Assembly (NCBI GenBank): GCA_047635695.1
Contig: JBLILN010000002.1
Span: forward strand, 57,120 to 121,119
Length of the DNA: 64,000 nt
Reading direction: 5' to 3'
From: UBA2136 sp047635695
GTDB lineage: Bacteria > Pseudomonadota > Alphaproteobacteria > UBA2136
Shown: positions 48,919-57,856 of the stretch, piece by piece
Layout of the letters: each line of letters begins with the position of its first letter
How positions within the stretch are numbered: the stretch's first letter is position 1
Program-made: the position numbers and the translations under genes
Notes under the pieces: model-generated
What the model saw: the letters and a program-made list of their open reading frames with translations, nothing else
Told to the model about the DNA's origin: nothing
The model's database searches: none

Positions 48919-51078
48919 ATGATTCGTCAATACGAATTAATCGAAAAAGTACAATCGTTTAACGAAAAGGCTGATGTGGCCTTACTTAATCGCGCTTATG
49001 TCTATTCCATGAAGGCACATGGCAACCAAAAACGCGCATCGGGCGAGCCTTACCTTATACACCCTCTAGAAGTAGCTTCCATCATTGCTGATTTACACCT
49101 AGATGACGCCTCTATTGCTGCCGCTTTATTGCATGACACCATTGAAGATACACTTGCAACCAGAGAAGAAATTGCCGAAATGTTTGGCGAAGAGGTTGCG
49201 AACATTGTTGAAGGTGTAACCAAACTTTCGAAGCTTGAATTTAACAATAAGAAAAAAGAACAAGCAGAAAACTACCGTAAACTCTTCCTTGCGATGAGTA
49301 AAGATATCCGCGTTTTGCTTATTAAAGTAGCCGACCGTGTTCATAACATGCGTACTTTAAAAGCCATACCAAAACCTGAAAAACGTCGCCGTATTGCTCA
49401 AGAAACCATGGATATTTTTGTCCCACTTGCTGAGCGTGTGGGTTTATATGCGTTAAAAACTGAACTAGAAGAAATTGCTTTTGAAGAACTGCACCCAGAA
49501 GCCTTTGAGCGCATAAAAGAGCGTCTACAGTCGTATAGAGAACAGGACAATCTTATTGAACGTGTTCTGGTTGCTTTAAAGGCAGAGCTTGAAGCTGAAG
49601 GTATTGAGTGTGAAGTGAAGGGGCGCGAAAAAACAGTGTCGTCTATTCACAAAAAAATGGTCAGTAAAAACCTCACATTTGACCAGTTAACAGACATTGT
49701 TGCCTATCGTGTTATTGTGAAAGACAAAGTCAACTGCTACCAAGTTCTTGGACAAATTCACGATATATACAAGGCTATCCCAGGGCGCTTTAAAGATTAT
49801 ATCTCTAACACGAAACCGAATGGGTATCAGTCGTTACACACGTCTGTTATTGGCCCCTTCGGTAACCGTATGGAAATTCAAATCCGTGACAATGAAATGG
49901 ATGAAATTGCTGAAAGTGGTGTGGCGGCGCATTGGCTTTACAAACAAAAAACAGGCGCTGCATTGACAGAAGGTCTTCAATACAAATGGCTTAAAGGCCT
50001 TATGGAGACATTGCAGGATATTGAAGATGCCGACGAGTTTATTGAAAACGCCAAGATGGATTTATTTGGTGATCAGGTATTTGTCTTTTCTCCAAAGGGA
50101 GACCTTGTAACACTGCCGCATGGGGCAACACCTTTAGACTTTGCTTATAATGTCCATTCTGAAGTTGGTAATAAATGTCAAACAGCTAAAATAAACGGCC
50201 GCGTTGCACCTTTGCGTACACCGTTACAAAACGGTGATCAAGTTGACATTATCACCAATAAAAACCAAATACCGACAAGGGGTTGGTTGACTCTTGTTGT
50301 CACAGGTAAGGCTAAGTCTGCTATTAACCGTTTCTTGCGCTTACAAGAGCGTGACGAGCTTATTCGCCTTGGCCGCGAAATGATCGAAAAATCAGCCAGA
50401 CGTGAAAGTTTGTCTTACACTGAAAAGAACTTAAACAGTAAAGTTTTAAGTGAGCTAAAACTCAAAGATCTAGATGATCTATATGCAGGAATTGCACAGG
50501 GTAATTTATTCCCTAAACAGGTGTTTGACATTCTATTCCCCGACCGCAATGTAGTTGAACAAAAAAGTGAAATAGCTGAAACGAAAACCTATAAAGGTAA
50601 AAGTGACAGGCGTGATACCCGTGTTGGTATTGATGGCCTCACACCTGGTATGGCTATTTATATTGCGAAGTGCTGTAACCCACTACCTGGTGAAAAAATT
50701 GTTGGTATTATTAATACAGGACGCGGTATTAGTATCCACGCGACACACTGTAAAAACCTAACAGCTCTTTCTGACCAACCAGAGCGTTGGATAGATGTTC
50801 ACTGGAGTGGTATGGGTGATGAATCTGATGATGACAGCCTATTTATTGCTAGACTCAAAGTTGACATGATGAATGATCGTGGCGTACTTTCAACATTCTC
50901 AACAGCTATTTATAATGCTAACGCCAATATTGAAGACCTGTTCATTGAAACGAAAAATACCGACAATTGCACTGTACGTGTGGATGTTGAAGTGAAAAAT
51001 ATTAATCATTTAGACGATGTTATGAACTCTATTCGTAACTTAAAATGTGTGACTAATATTGAAAGACTGAGAAGTTAA
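48919..51078 (+). CDS. spoT: bifunctional (p)ppGpp synthetase/hydrolase
   Basis: This single Rsh enzyme controls the stringent response. The 719-aa product has an intact N-terminal HD hydrolase domain (HGNQKRASGEPYLIHPLEVASIIADL and LLHDTIEDT) and the synthetase domain with RFKDYISNTKPNGYQSLHTSVIGPFG and EIQIRDNEMDEIAESGVAAHW. TGS (VFVFSPKGDLVTLPHGATPLDFAY) and C-terminal ACT domains follow. Both catalytic halves look active. pdxJ, which often follows in alphaproteobacteria, is replaced here by a DUF2062 gene. Confidence 0.95.
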   Translation: MIRQYELIEKVQSFNEKADVALLNRAYVYSMKAHGNQKRASGEPYLIHPLEVASIIADLHLDDASIAAALLHDTIEDTLATREEIAEMFGEEVANIVEGVTKLSKLEFNNKKKEQAENYRKLFLAMSKDIRVLLIKVADRVHNMRTLKAIPKPEKRRRIAQETMDIFVPLAERVGLYALKTELEEIAFEELHPEAFERIKERLQSYREQDNLIERVLVALKAELEAEGIECEVKGREKTVSSIHKKMVSKNLTFDQLTDIVAYRVIVKDKVNCYQVLGQIHDIYKAIPGRFKDYISNTKPNGYQSLHTSVIGPFGNRMEIQIRDNEMDEIAESGVAAHWLYKQKTGAALTEGLQYKWLKGLMETLQDIEDADEFIENAKMDLFGDQVFVFSPKGDLVTLPHGATPLDFAYNVHSEVGNKCQTAKINGRVAPLRTPLQNGDQVDIITNKNQIPTRGWLTLVVTGKAKSAINRFLRLQERDELIRLGREMIEKSARRESLSYTEKNLNSKVLSELKLKDLDDLYAGIAQGNLFPKQVFDILFPDRNVVEQKSEIAETKTYKGKSDRRDTRVGIDGLTPGMAIYIAKCCNPLPGEKIVGIINTGRGISIHATHCKNLTALSDQPERWIDVHWSGMGDESDDDSLFIARLKVDMMNDRGVLSTFSTAIYNANANIEDLFIETKNTDNCTVRVDVEVKNINHLDDVMNSIRNLKCVTNIERLRS

Positions 51079-51099
51079 AAAAAGGCAAATATTAAATAT

Positions 51100-51780
51100 A
51101 TGAAGATTTTTTTTCAGGTTAATAAAAAGAAACGTACCAGAGGTCGTCACTCTAAAAGACGTCTAGAATGGTTACATCATATACAAGAGTATGTTTGGCC
51201 ATCTATTGGTGTAAAAGCTTTTTTACGATACATGGAAATTAAATTAAAAAGAGCACGCGGCTCTGCCCACACCATCGCTTTAGGTTTTTCAATGGGCGTA
51301 TTTGCGTCCTTCACACCGTTTATGGGTCTTCATGCACTTATAGCCATTGCACTTGCCGTACCTTTTGGTGGGAGTGCCATTATGGCGATTATTGGCACTA
51401 TTATTGGTAACCCTTGGACATTTCCGTTTATTTGGCTTTCTAGTTATAATTTAGGTAATTTTTTATTGGGTCGCGCTGAGTTTGAATCCTTACCAGAAAC
51501 ATTTTCTTTCGCCCATATCTGGGAAAATATTAGTATGTATAGTGACGCATATATTTTACCAATGTTTGTTGGTGGTGCGCCCATGGGAGCGTTGGCAGCG
51601 ACATTCTTTTATATTCTCTTATTTACGCATTTAAGCCACTACCGTACAACCCGAGAAAAATACTTAAAAGAACGCCGCTCTAAATTGTCTTCTATTAAGC
51701 AAAAAGCGGTGACACTCAGTGAAAAAGCACGTTTACTTAAGGTAAAACTCATCGTTAAGAAAAAAAAGGATGATGAATAA
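51100..51780 (+). CDS. DUF2062 membrane protein
   Basis: This 226-aa protein matches the DUF2062 pattern: RARGSAHTIALGFSMGVFASFTPFMGLHALIAIALAVPFGGSAIMAIIGTIIGNPWTFPFIW, with two to three membrane helices, then a C-terminal helix and a Lys-rich cytoplasmic tail. The function of the family is not established. It lies between rsh and acpS, a common alphaproteobacterial position, and begins 21 bp after rsh. Confidence 0.85.
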   Translation: MKIFFQVNKKKRTRGRHSKRRLEWLHHIQEYVWPSIGVKAFLRYMEIKLKRARGSAHTIALGFSMGVFASFTPFMGLHALIAIALAVPFGGSAIMAIIGTIIGNPWTFPFIWLSSYNLGNFLLGRAEFESLPETFSFAHIWENISMYSDAYILPMFVGGAPMGALAATFFYILLFTHLSHYRTTREKYLKERRSKLSSIKQKAVTLSEKARLLKVKLIVKKKKDDE

Positions 51781-51782
51781 TC

Positions 51783-52139
51783 ATGGCAATATTCGGTATT
51801 GGCACAGATATTTGCCATATAAGTCGCATAGAAGAAACACTCCAAAAATATGGGCATTCTTTTATTGAAAGATTACTCACAAAGGCAGAGCAAAAAATTG
51901 CCAAAAATCTTGAAGCACCGTTTATAGCACGTCGATTTGCAGCAAAGGAAGCCGTTTCAAAAGCACTTGGTACAGGTATAGGGAAAAACCTTTCTTTCCA
52001 AGACTTTGAAATTGCGCGTGTCGGTAACGAAGCACCAACTGTTATCATGCATAACAAAGCTTATACTGGTATTAACATTCATCTTTCTATAAGTGATGAA
52101 AAAGAGTATGCTGTGGCCTTTGTGGTTGCGGAAAAATAG
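51783..52139 (+). CDS. acpS: holo-[acyl-carrier-protein] synthase
   Basis: AcpS transfers 4'-phosphopantetheine from CoA to apo-ACP. The 118-aa protein has the Mg-binding Asp in GIGTDICHISRIE (residues 5-17) and the Glu in ARRFAAKEAVSKALGTG, with the C-terminal HLSISDEKEYAVAFVVAE. It has family length. It starts 2 bp after the DUF2062 gene and is followed by lepB, the standard order. Confidence 0.95.
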   Translation: MAIFGIGTDICHISRIEETLQKYGHSFIERLLTKAEQKIAKNLEAPFIARRFAAKEAVSKALGTGIGKNLSFQDFEIARVGNEAPTVIMHNKAYTGINIHLSISDEKEYAVAFVVAEK

Positions 52140-52175
52140 AAATTTAACAAGTTAAAAGTATAAAAGGCACTTCTG

Positions 52176-52928
52176 ATGAAAAAAGAAACGATTAAGCAAA
52201 GTTTTATGAAATCAATTTTAGAGTACACAAAAGTTATTTTGGGTGCGCTTATTTTAGCTGCAACTGTACGCTCTTTGTGGTTCGAGCCTTTTAAAATCCC
52301 ATCCACTTCAATGGCACCAACTTTGCTTGTTGGTGACTTTCTATTTGTCGATAAAAACAACTACGGCTGGCGTAACCCATGCACAGGTGAACGTTATAAC
52401 GGCAACGAACCTAAACGCGGCGATATTGTTGTTTTTGAAAAAACAAAAGGGTATGTCTGTGGTTTAACGCTTGGTCTTGGTAGCCTTAACTTTATTAAAC
52501 GTATTGCTGCAATACCAGGCGACCGCGTTGCTTATAACAACAAGGTACTCTATGTAAATGGAGACCCTGTAGATACCATTTTTGAAGGTATGCAAGAATA
52601 TGAAGATGCTTCCAGTCAACTTCATTCAGTCAAGCGCTATGGTGCAAACTTCAGTGGCATTCAGCACAAAGTACTCCTTGACGAAGATAGACGTGGTTTT
52701 AATTTAGAAGAAACTGTTGTACCAGAAGAGAGTTACGTTGTTATGGGTGATAACCGCGATAACAGTTACGATAGCCGTTTCTGGGTTTACCCTGACTGGG
52801 GCTTCGTAAAGAAAAAAGACATTGTAGGTCAAGCGAAAAGGCTTTTCTGGTCATGGGATAATAGCTTTGTACCACGCTTTGAACGCATTGGCGGTTCACT
52901 TGTTGCACCGGCTATTGAGGTTAAATAA
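52176..52928 (+). CDS. lepB: signal peptidase I
   Basis: LepB cleaves Sec and Tat signal peptides at the outer face of the inner membrane. The 250-aa protein has one N-terminal membrane segment (about 17-35), the catalytic Ser in PSTSMAPTLLVGDF, the catalytic Lys in FIKRIAAIPGDRVAY, and the GDNRDNSYDSRFWG-like box (GDNRDNSYDSRFWVYP). It is followed by rnc after 3 bp. Confidence 0.96.
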   Translation: MKKETIKQSFMKSILEYTKVILGALILAATVRSLWFEPFKIPSTSMAPTLLVGDFLFVDKNNYGWRNPCTGERYNGNEPKRGDIVVFEKTKGYVCGLTLGLGSLNFIKRIAAIPGDRVAYNNKVLYVNGDPVDTIFEGMQEYEDASSQLHSVKRYGANFSGIQHKVLLDEDRRGFNLEETVVPEESYVVMGDNRDNSYDSRFWVYPDWGFVKKKDIVGQAKRLFWSWDNSFVPRFERIGGSLVAPAIEVK

Positions 52929-52931
52929 ACA

Positions 52932-53600
52932 TTGAATAATAAACTACAGCAAACAATTGGTTACATGTTTAATGACACTGAACTACTCGAACGTGCTTTA
53001 ACACATAGCTCTTGCGATATTAAACACGATGATGTTGTTTATGACAACGAACGCTTAGAATTTTTAGGTGATCGTATTTTGGGTCTTGCCATCGCTGACA
53101 AGCTTTTTATCGAGTATCAAAATGAACGTGAAGGCATGTTGGCAAAACGTCATACATCCCTAGTACGCAAAGAAACACTTGCGGAAATTGCATTAAAGTG
53201 GCATTTAAGTGAGTATATTCGCATGAGTGATGGTGAAGCGCAGTCTGGTGGACGCGAAAAACCGTCTATCCTGTCAGATACAGTAGAGGCCATTTTGGCT
53301 GCTATCTATCTAGACAGTGATTTTAACCATGTAAAAGACATTATATTGAAACATTGGCAGGGTTTAGAAAGTACACTGCCGCTCAAGGACGCAAAATCTT
53401 CTTTGCAGGAATGGTTGCAAAAAAGAAAAGAGCCCTTACCTATATATGAGCTAAAGCACACTTTAGGTGATGCACATGACGCCACATTTATTATCGAGGT
53501 TGCCGCCAATGGTTACGGTACAGCTTTAGGTCAGGGAACATCGAAACAACAGGCAGAACAAAATGCTGCCACAAACTTATTAGAGAAGATAGAAAAGTAA
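52932..53600 (+). CDS. rnc: ribonuclease III
   Basis: RNase III cleaves double-stranded RNA and processes rRNA precursors. The 222-aa protein has the signature NERLEFLGDRILGLAIADKLF (about residues 39-59), the second catalytic region LSDTVEAILAAIYLD, and a C-terminal dsRNA-binding domain ending GTSKQQAEQNAATNLL. It begins with TTG, because the next ATG would remove conserved sequence; GAGG lies 11 nt upstream. era follows 3 bp downstream. Confidence 0.96.
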   Translation: MNNKLQQTIGYMFNDTELLERALTHSSCDIKHDDVVYDNERLEFLGDRILGLAIADKLFIEYQNEREGMLAKRHTSLVRKETLAEIALKWHLSEYIRMSDGEAQSGGREKPSILSDTVEAILAAIYLDSDFNHVKDIILKHWQGLESTLPLKDAKSSLQEWLQKRKEPLPIYELKHTLGDAHDATFIIEVAANGYGTALGQGTSKQQAEQNAATNLLEKIEK

Positions 53601-53603
53601 AGC

Positions 53604-54527
53604 ATGACAGATAAAACAAGAGCTGGATTCGTTGCTATTATTGGTGCTCCAAACGCCGGTAAATCAACATTAATGAACCTATTTGTAGGTCAAAAAATTG
53701 CGATTGTTTCGCCAAAAGTGCAAACAACACGTGTTAACATGCGTGGTATATTAACACGCGACAACACACAATACATATTTGTCGACACACCTGGTATATA
53801 CAAGCCCGATAACAAACGTCTACTTGATAGGTCAATGGTAAGTGCTGCATGGCAAGCAGGTGGCGATTCAGATGTTATCCTTCTGTTGGTTGATTCACGT
53901 TCTGGTTTCAACGACCGCGTCATGGCTATCGTTGACAAACTAAAAGAATCTAAAGTTAAAACACCTATATTTTTAGCCTTTAATAAAATTGATGCTATTG
54001 AAAAAGAATTTTTACTACCGCTATTGGTCGAAGCGCAAGAAATGGATATATTCAAAGAAATATTCCTCATTTCTGCACAGGAAAATGATGGCGCGGATGC
54101 CATGCTTGAACATTTTTCAAAATACCTGCCTGAAAGCCCATACCTATATGATGAAGATCATTTAACAGACGTACCTATGCGCCTTTTGGCCGCAGAAATT
54201 ACCCGAGAAAAAGCCTTTCGTTTGTTGAATCAAGAAATTCCATACGGCCTTGCCGTTGAAACCGTTAACTACGAAACAAAAGATGATGGCTCTGTTAGAA
54301 TTGACCAAAATATCCTTGTAGAACGTGATGGTCATAAAATAATCGTAATCGGTAAAAGTGGCCAAAAAATTAAAGATATAGGACAAAAATCACGCAAAGA
54401 ACTCTGTGAACTTTTGGGTTGTAAGGTACACCTATTCTTAAAAGTGAAGGTGAACGACAAATGGGCAAACAGCCAAAGCTTTATGCGTGAAATAGGTTTA
54501 GACCCAGTTAAATTAACTAAAAATTAA
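53604..54527 (+). CDS. era: GTPase Era
   Basis: Era binds the 3' end of 16S rRNA and licenses 30S maturation. The 307-aa protein has G1 GAPNAGKST (residues 14-22), the G2 region QTTRVNMRGI, G3 DTPGIY, G4 NKID and G5 SAQ, followed by the KH domain KIIVIGKSGQKIKDIGQKSRKEL. It follows rnc as usual. recO, often next, is absent; mrp follows after 29 bp. Confidence 0.97.
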   Translation: MTDKTRAGFVAIIGAPNAGKSTLMNLFVGQKIAIVSPKVQTTRVNMRGILTRDNTQYIFVDTPGIYKPDNKRLLDRSMVSAAWQAGGDSDVILLLVDSRSGFNDRVMAIVDKLKESKVKTPIFLAFNKIDAIEKEFLLPLLVEAQEMDIFKEIFLISAQENDGADAMLEHFSKYLPESPYLYDEDHLTDVPMRLLAAEITREKAFRLLNQEIPYGLAVETVNYETKDDGSVRIDQNILVERDGHKIIVIGKSGQKIKDIGQKSRKELCELLGCKVHLFLKVKVNDKWANSQSFMREIGLDPVKLTKN

Positions 54528-54556
54528 CCGTACACATTTAATCTAAGGAAACTTTA

Positions 54557-55384
54557 ATGACAACATCTATTGACGGCGTTAAACATATTATAGCAGTAGC
54601 TTCTGGTAAAGGTGGTGTTGGTAAGTCAACAACTGCCATGAACTTAGCAGTCGCTCTAAGTGTTCAGGGCTTAAAAGTAGGGCTTATGGACGCTGATATT
54701 TATGGTCCTTCTCAGCCGAGAATGATGAATGTTATTGATGCCAAACCTGAAAGTGATGGTGAACGCATTGAACCTGTTGTCGCAAACGGTGTTAAATTAA
54801 TGTCTATTGGTTTTATGATGGCAGAAGACCAGCCAATTGTTTGGCGTGGCCCCATGGTACAAAGCTCTCTCATGCAAATGCTCTTCCAAGTAAATTGGGG
54901 TGAACTTGATGTTCTTGTTCTGGACATGCCACCAGGCACGGGTGACACACAGCTTTCAATTTCACAAAAAGTTGCTTTAAGCGGGGCTATTATTGTGTCA
55001 ACACCACAAGATATTGCTTTGATTGATGCAAGAAAAGGCCTGAACATGTTCAAAAAAGTCAATGTGCCTATTATTGGTTTTATCGAAAACATGTCGACAT
55101 TCATCTGCCCTAACTGTGATCATGAATCACATATATTTGGCAATGGCGGCGCTGTTAAAGCAGCTGAAGAATTGGGCGTTGATCTACTGGCTCAAATCCC
55201 TCTAGATCTTGATATTCGTACACAGACGGATACAGGTAAGCCTGTTTTATTGACAATGCCAGACAGCCCGCAAGCTGACATTTACCGTCAATTAGCCACA
55301 AAGGTTTCTGCTTATTTAGGTACCTATGAAACGGCCACAAAAGGTCCTGTTAAAATAGTATTTGAAGAATCGGCTGCCGTATAG
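54557..55384 (+). CDS. mrp: Mrp/ApbC-type Fe-S cluster carrier ATPase
   Basis: This P-loop ATPase binds and transfers Fe-S clusters. The 275-aa protein has the deviant Walker A motif ASGKGGVGKST (residues 15-25), DADIYGPSQPRMM, PPGTGDTQLSISQ, and the CxxC cluster ligands in ICPNCDHES with a nearby FGNGG. It is the short form: the N-terminal DUF59/MIP18 domain of many proteobacterial Mrp proteins is missing. It is convergent with recG. Confidence 0.93.
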   Translation: MTTSIDGVKHIIAVASGKGGVGKSTTAMNLAVALSVQGLKVGLMDADIYGPSQPRMMNVIDAKPESDGERIEPVVANGVKLMSIGFMMAEDQPIVWRGPMVQSSLMQMLFQVNWGELDVLVLDMPPGTGDTQLSISQKVALSGAIIVSTPQDIALIDARKGLNMFKKVNVPIIGFIENMSTFICPNCDHESHIFGNGGAVKAAEELGVDLLAQIPLDLDIRTQTDTGKPVLLTMPDSPQADIYRQLATKVSAYLGTYETATKGPVKIVFEESAAV

Positions 55385-55419
55385 TTTTTTGATTTTTTAA
55401 TCATGGAATATATATTGTA

Positions 55420-57495
55420 CTAGCCAGCGTTCATCATTTCTGTTGCTTCTGCTTTTTTGAAGATTTGAAAGAGTATTTCAATATCGGGCGTTTTACAAAA
55501 AACATCAATTTCTTTATGTGTATGGGCGAGATCACGTGCTTCGGGAATAATATCACTATGTTCTGCTAAGTCTGCAAGCCTTGTAAATAAACGGCCCGCT
55601 TGCGCTGTACCCAATGCTTCTCCGGGGCCACGTAGTTTTAAATCTTTTTCAGCAATAATAAAGCCGTCACCTGTGCTACGCATCACGTCTAGTCGTTCAC
55701 GGCTAAAAACACCAAGTGGTGGCGCATAAACAAGCAAACAGGTTGACTGTTTACTACCACGACCCACACGCCCACGCAGCTGATGAAGTTGTGATAAGCC
55801 AAAACGTTCCGCATGTTCTATTACCATGGTTGTGGCATTAGGAATGTCGACACCTACTTCAATAACCGTTGTTGAAACCAGCACTTTAAATTTTTTATTT
55901 TTAAAGTCGTTTAAAACTTGTTCTTTTTCTTTGCCCTTCATTTTTCCGTGTAACAATGCAACGTCGTCACCGTATGTTTTTTGTAAGTATTCATGTCGTA
56001 CCGTCGCAGCGGCAAGGTCACTTTTTTCACTTTCTTCCACCAAAGGGCAAACCCAATAAACTTGCTCACCGCGGTCAAATATACGCTGTAAGGATTGTGT
56101 AATTGTTGCTAGTTTCTCAGTTGAAAATACACGTGTATCAATCTCTGTTCGCCCTGGTGGTTTTTCACGTATAACAGAAATATCCATATCACCATAAAAG
56201 GTGAGGGCAAGGGTGCGCGGAATAGGGGTGGCGGTCATAACAAGCAAGTCAGGTGCTCTATTTTTCGTTAAGGCTAAACGTTGTTTAACCCCAAAGCGGT
56301 GCTGTTCATCAATCACTACAAGGCTACAGCTTGGCAATAAAACGTCGTCTTCTATAAGGGCATGTGTGCCGATAAGTAGATCAATTTCCCCTGCAGAGAT
56401 TTGAGCTTTAATTTCTCTTTTTTCTTTGGCCTTAAGCTTTCCTGTCAAAAGACCAAGACGTACACCCAAAGGCTCTAACCACTGCTTAGCATTTTCGTAA
56501 TGTTGGATCGCTAATATTTCTGTAGGCGCCATCATCGCACCTTGGTTGCCATTTTCTATGGCGGTCAACAATGCCGCAAAGGCCACAACCGTTTTACCAC
56601 TACCAACATCACCTTGTGCTAAGCGTAGCATAGGTGTCGGTAAGGCCATATCATGATCAATTTCTTGCACCGTTCTTGACTGGTCCCCCGTTAAAGTGAA
56701 CGGTAAGTTTTTGTAAAATTGTGTCCGTAAATCACCTTTACGCAAATCATGTTCTACACCATCAAGATGGCTATTTTCATTACGTGCTTTAATTAAAGCA
56801 AGTTGCCATGCATAAAGTTCGTCAAAGGCAAGGCGACAACGGCTAGGACATAATGGGTTGATAATATCTTCATTTTCAGGGAAGTGGATAGCCTTTAAAG
56901 CGGCCATAAACCTTGGCCAATTGTAGCGTTCTAGCAATTCATCTGGCAGCCATTCATTAAAAGGTTGTTGCATCGCCATCTTCAAAACAGCTTGAATGGT
57001 GTTGCTTAACACTTTATTTGAAACACCTGCCGTTAACGGGTAAACAGGGCTCACGCCACAAATTTCGTCGAGTGTTTTGCTCTTCCCCCAACTGTCTGGG
57101 TGATGCATCTGCGCACCTGAAAGTGTGCGCACAATAGTACCACTTATAGTCACTTCACTCCCCACAGGGTAGGCCGTTTTTAACCAAGCCCCACTATTAA
57201 AAAATACAAGTTCTAGGCGGTCACCTGCGTCATCAGCCACATATATCTTATAGGGCATACGTCTACTTTTACCTGTTTTATGACTAAGTACCGTCACAAT
57301 TAAGACAGATATTTCATCATCTATACAGTCATCGCATGTTTTTCTATATGATCGTTTTTGAATAGCCACAGGCATATGCAGCAATAAATCAATATAGCGT
57401 AGACCACAAAGTTTACGAAAACGCGGCACAAGTTTTTCAGGCACCCGTGGGAGCTTATCAAAGTTATCGAATAAAAAGTTTTGTTTTATTGTCAT
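55420..57495 (-). CDS. recG: ATP-dependent DNA helicase RecG
   Basis: RecG remodels stalled forks and Holliday junctions. The 691-aa protein has the N-terminal wedge/OB domain (VTVLSHKTGKSRRMPYKIYVADDAGDRLELVFFN), Walker A RLAQGDVGSGKTVVA, the DEQH box IDEQHRFGVKQR, TATPIPRTLA, and the helicase C domain with ATTMVIEHAERFGLSQLHQLRGRVGRG. It is divergent from sdhE-mfd across about 106 bp, a typical alphaproteobacterial arrangement. Confidence 0.96.
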   Translation of the reverse strand: MTIKQNFLFDNFDKLPRVPEKLVPRFRKLCGLRYIDLLLHMPVAIQKRSYRKTCDDCIDDEISVLIVTVLSHKTGKSRRMPYKIYVADDAGDRLELVFFNSGAWLKTAYPVGSEVTISGTIVRTLSGAQMHHPDSWGKSKTLDEICGVSPVYPLTAGVSNKVLSNTIQAVLKMAMQQPFNEWLPDELLERYNWPRFMAALKAIHFPENEDIINPLCPSRCRLAFDELYAWQLALIKARNENSHLDGVEHDLRKGDLRTQFYKNLPFTLTGDQSRTVQEIDHDMALPTPMLRLAQGDVGSGKTVVAFAALLTAIENGNQGAMMAPTEILAIQHYENAKQWLEPLGVRLGLLTGKLKAKEKREIKAQISAGEIDLLIGTHALIEDDVLLPSCSLVVIDEQHRFGVKQRLALTKNRAPDLLVMTATPIPRTLALTFYGDMDISVIREKPPGRTEIDTRVFSTEKLATITQSLQRIFDRGEQVYWVCPLVEESEKSDLAAATVRHEYLQKTYGDDVALLHGKMKGKEKEQVLNDFKNKKFKVLVSTTVIEVGVDIPNATTMVIEHAERFGLSQLHQLRGRVGRGSKQSTCLLVYAPPLGVFSRERLDVMRSTGDGFIIAEKDLKLRGPGEALGTAQAGRLFTRLADLAEHSDIIPEARDLAHTHKEIDVFCKTPDIEILFQIFKKAEATEMMNAG

Positions 57496-57601
57496 GTATG
57501 CATACTTTATAATAGTAAAAACCCATAACCGGGCTTGTTATTTTGTGTATAAATTGTATTATAGAGCCTAACTTATAATAAAGAAAAATGGAATAGTAAT
57601 T

Positions 57602-57856
57602 ATGCCTATGGAAATGCTCAAAAAAGAAATAAATTTTAGAGGTTCCAGGCGTGGCATTAAAGAACTTGATATTATATTCGGTACTTTTATTGATGCGGAG
57701 CTTAACAATTTAAACGCATCTGAGCTTGAATTTTTCCGTGATTTTTTACTAGAGAGTGACCTTGACTTACTTGAGTATTTTCAAGGAGAGAAAAAATTAC
57801 CACAAAATTTAAACACTGCAATTTTTGAAAAAATAAAGGTCGCAAATGCTAACTAA
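57602..57856 (+). CDS. sdhE: succinate dehydrogenase assembly factor SdhE
   Basis: SdhE helps attach FAD to succinate dehydrogenase flavoprotein. The 84-aa protein has the RGxxE motif in SRRGIKELDIIFGTFIDAEL (near residues 15-34) and the LEFFRDFLLESDLDLLEYF helix. Placement between recG and mfd is the usual alphaproteobacterial one. Its last codons overlap the start of mfd by 11 bp. sdhA is not in the window. Confidence 0.92.
   Translation: MPMEMLKKEINFRGSRRGIKELDIIFGTFIDAELNNLNASELEFFRDFLLESDLDLLEYFQGEKKLPQNLNTAIFEKIKVANAN

Noticed and set aside
49748..49966. Small + strand frame inside rsh.
   Set aside because: It overlaps a certain rsh coding region in another frame, with no independent start signals.
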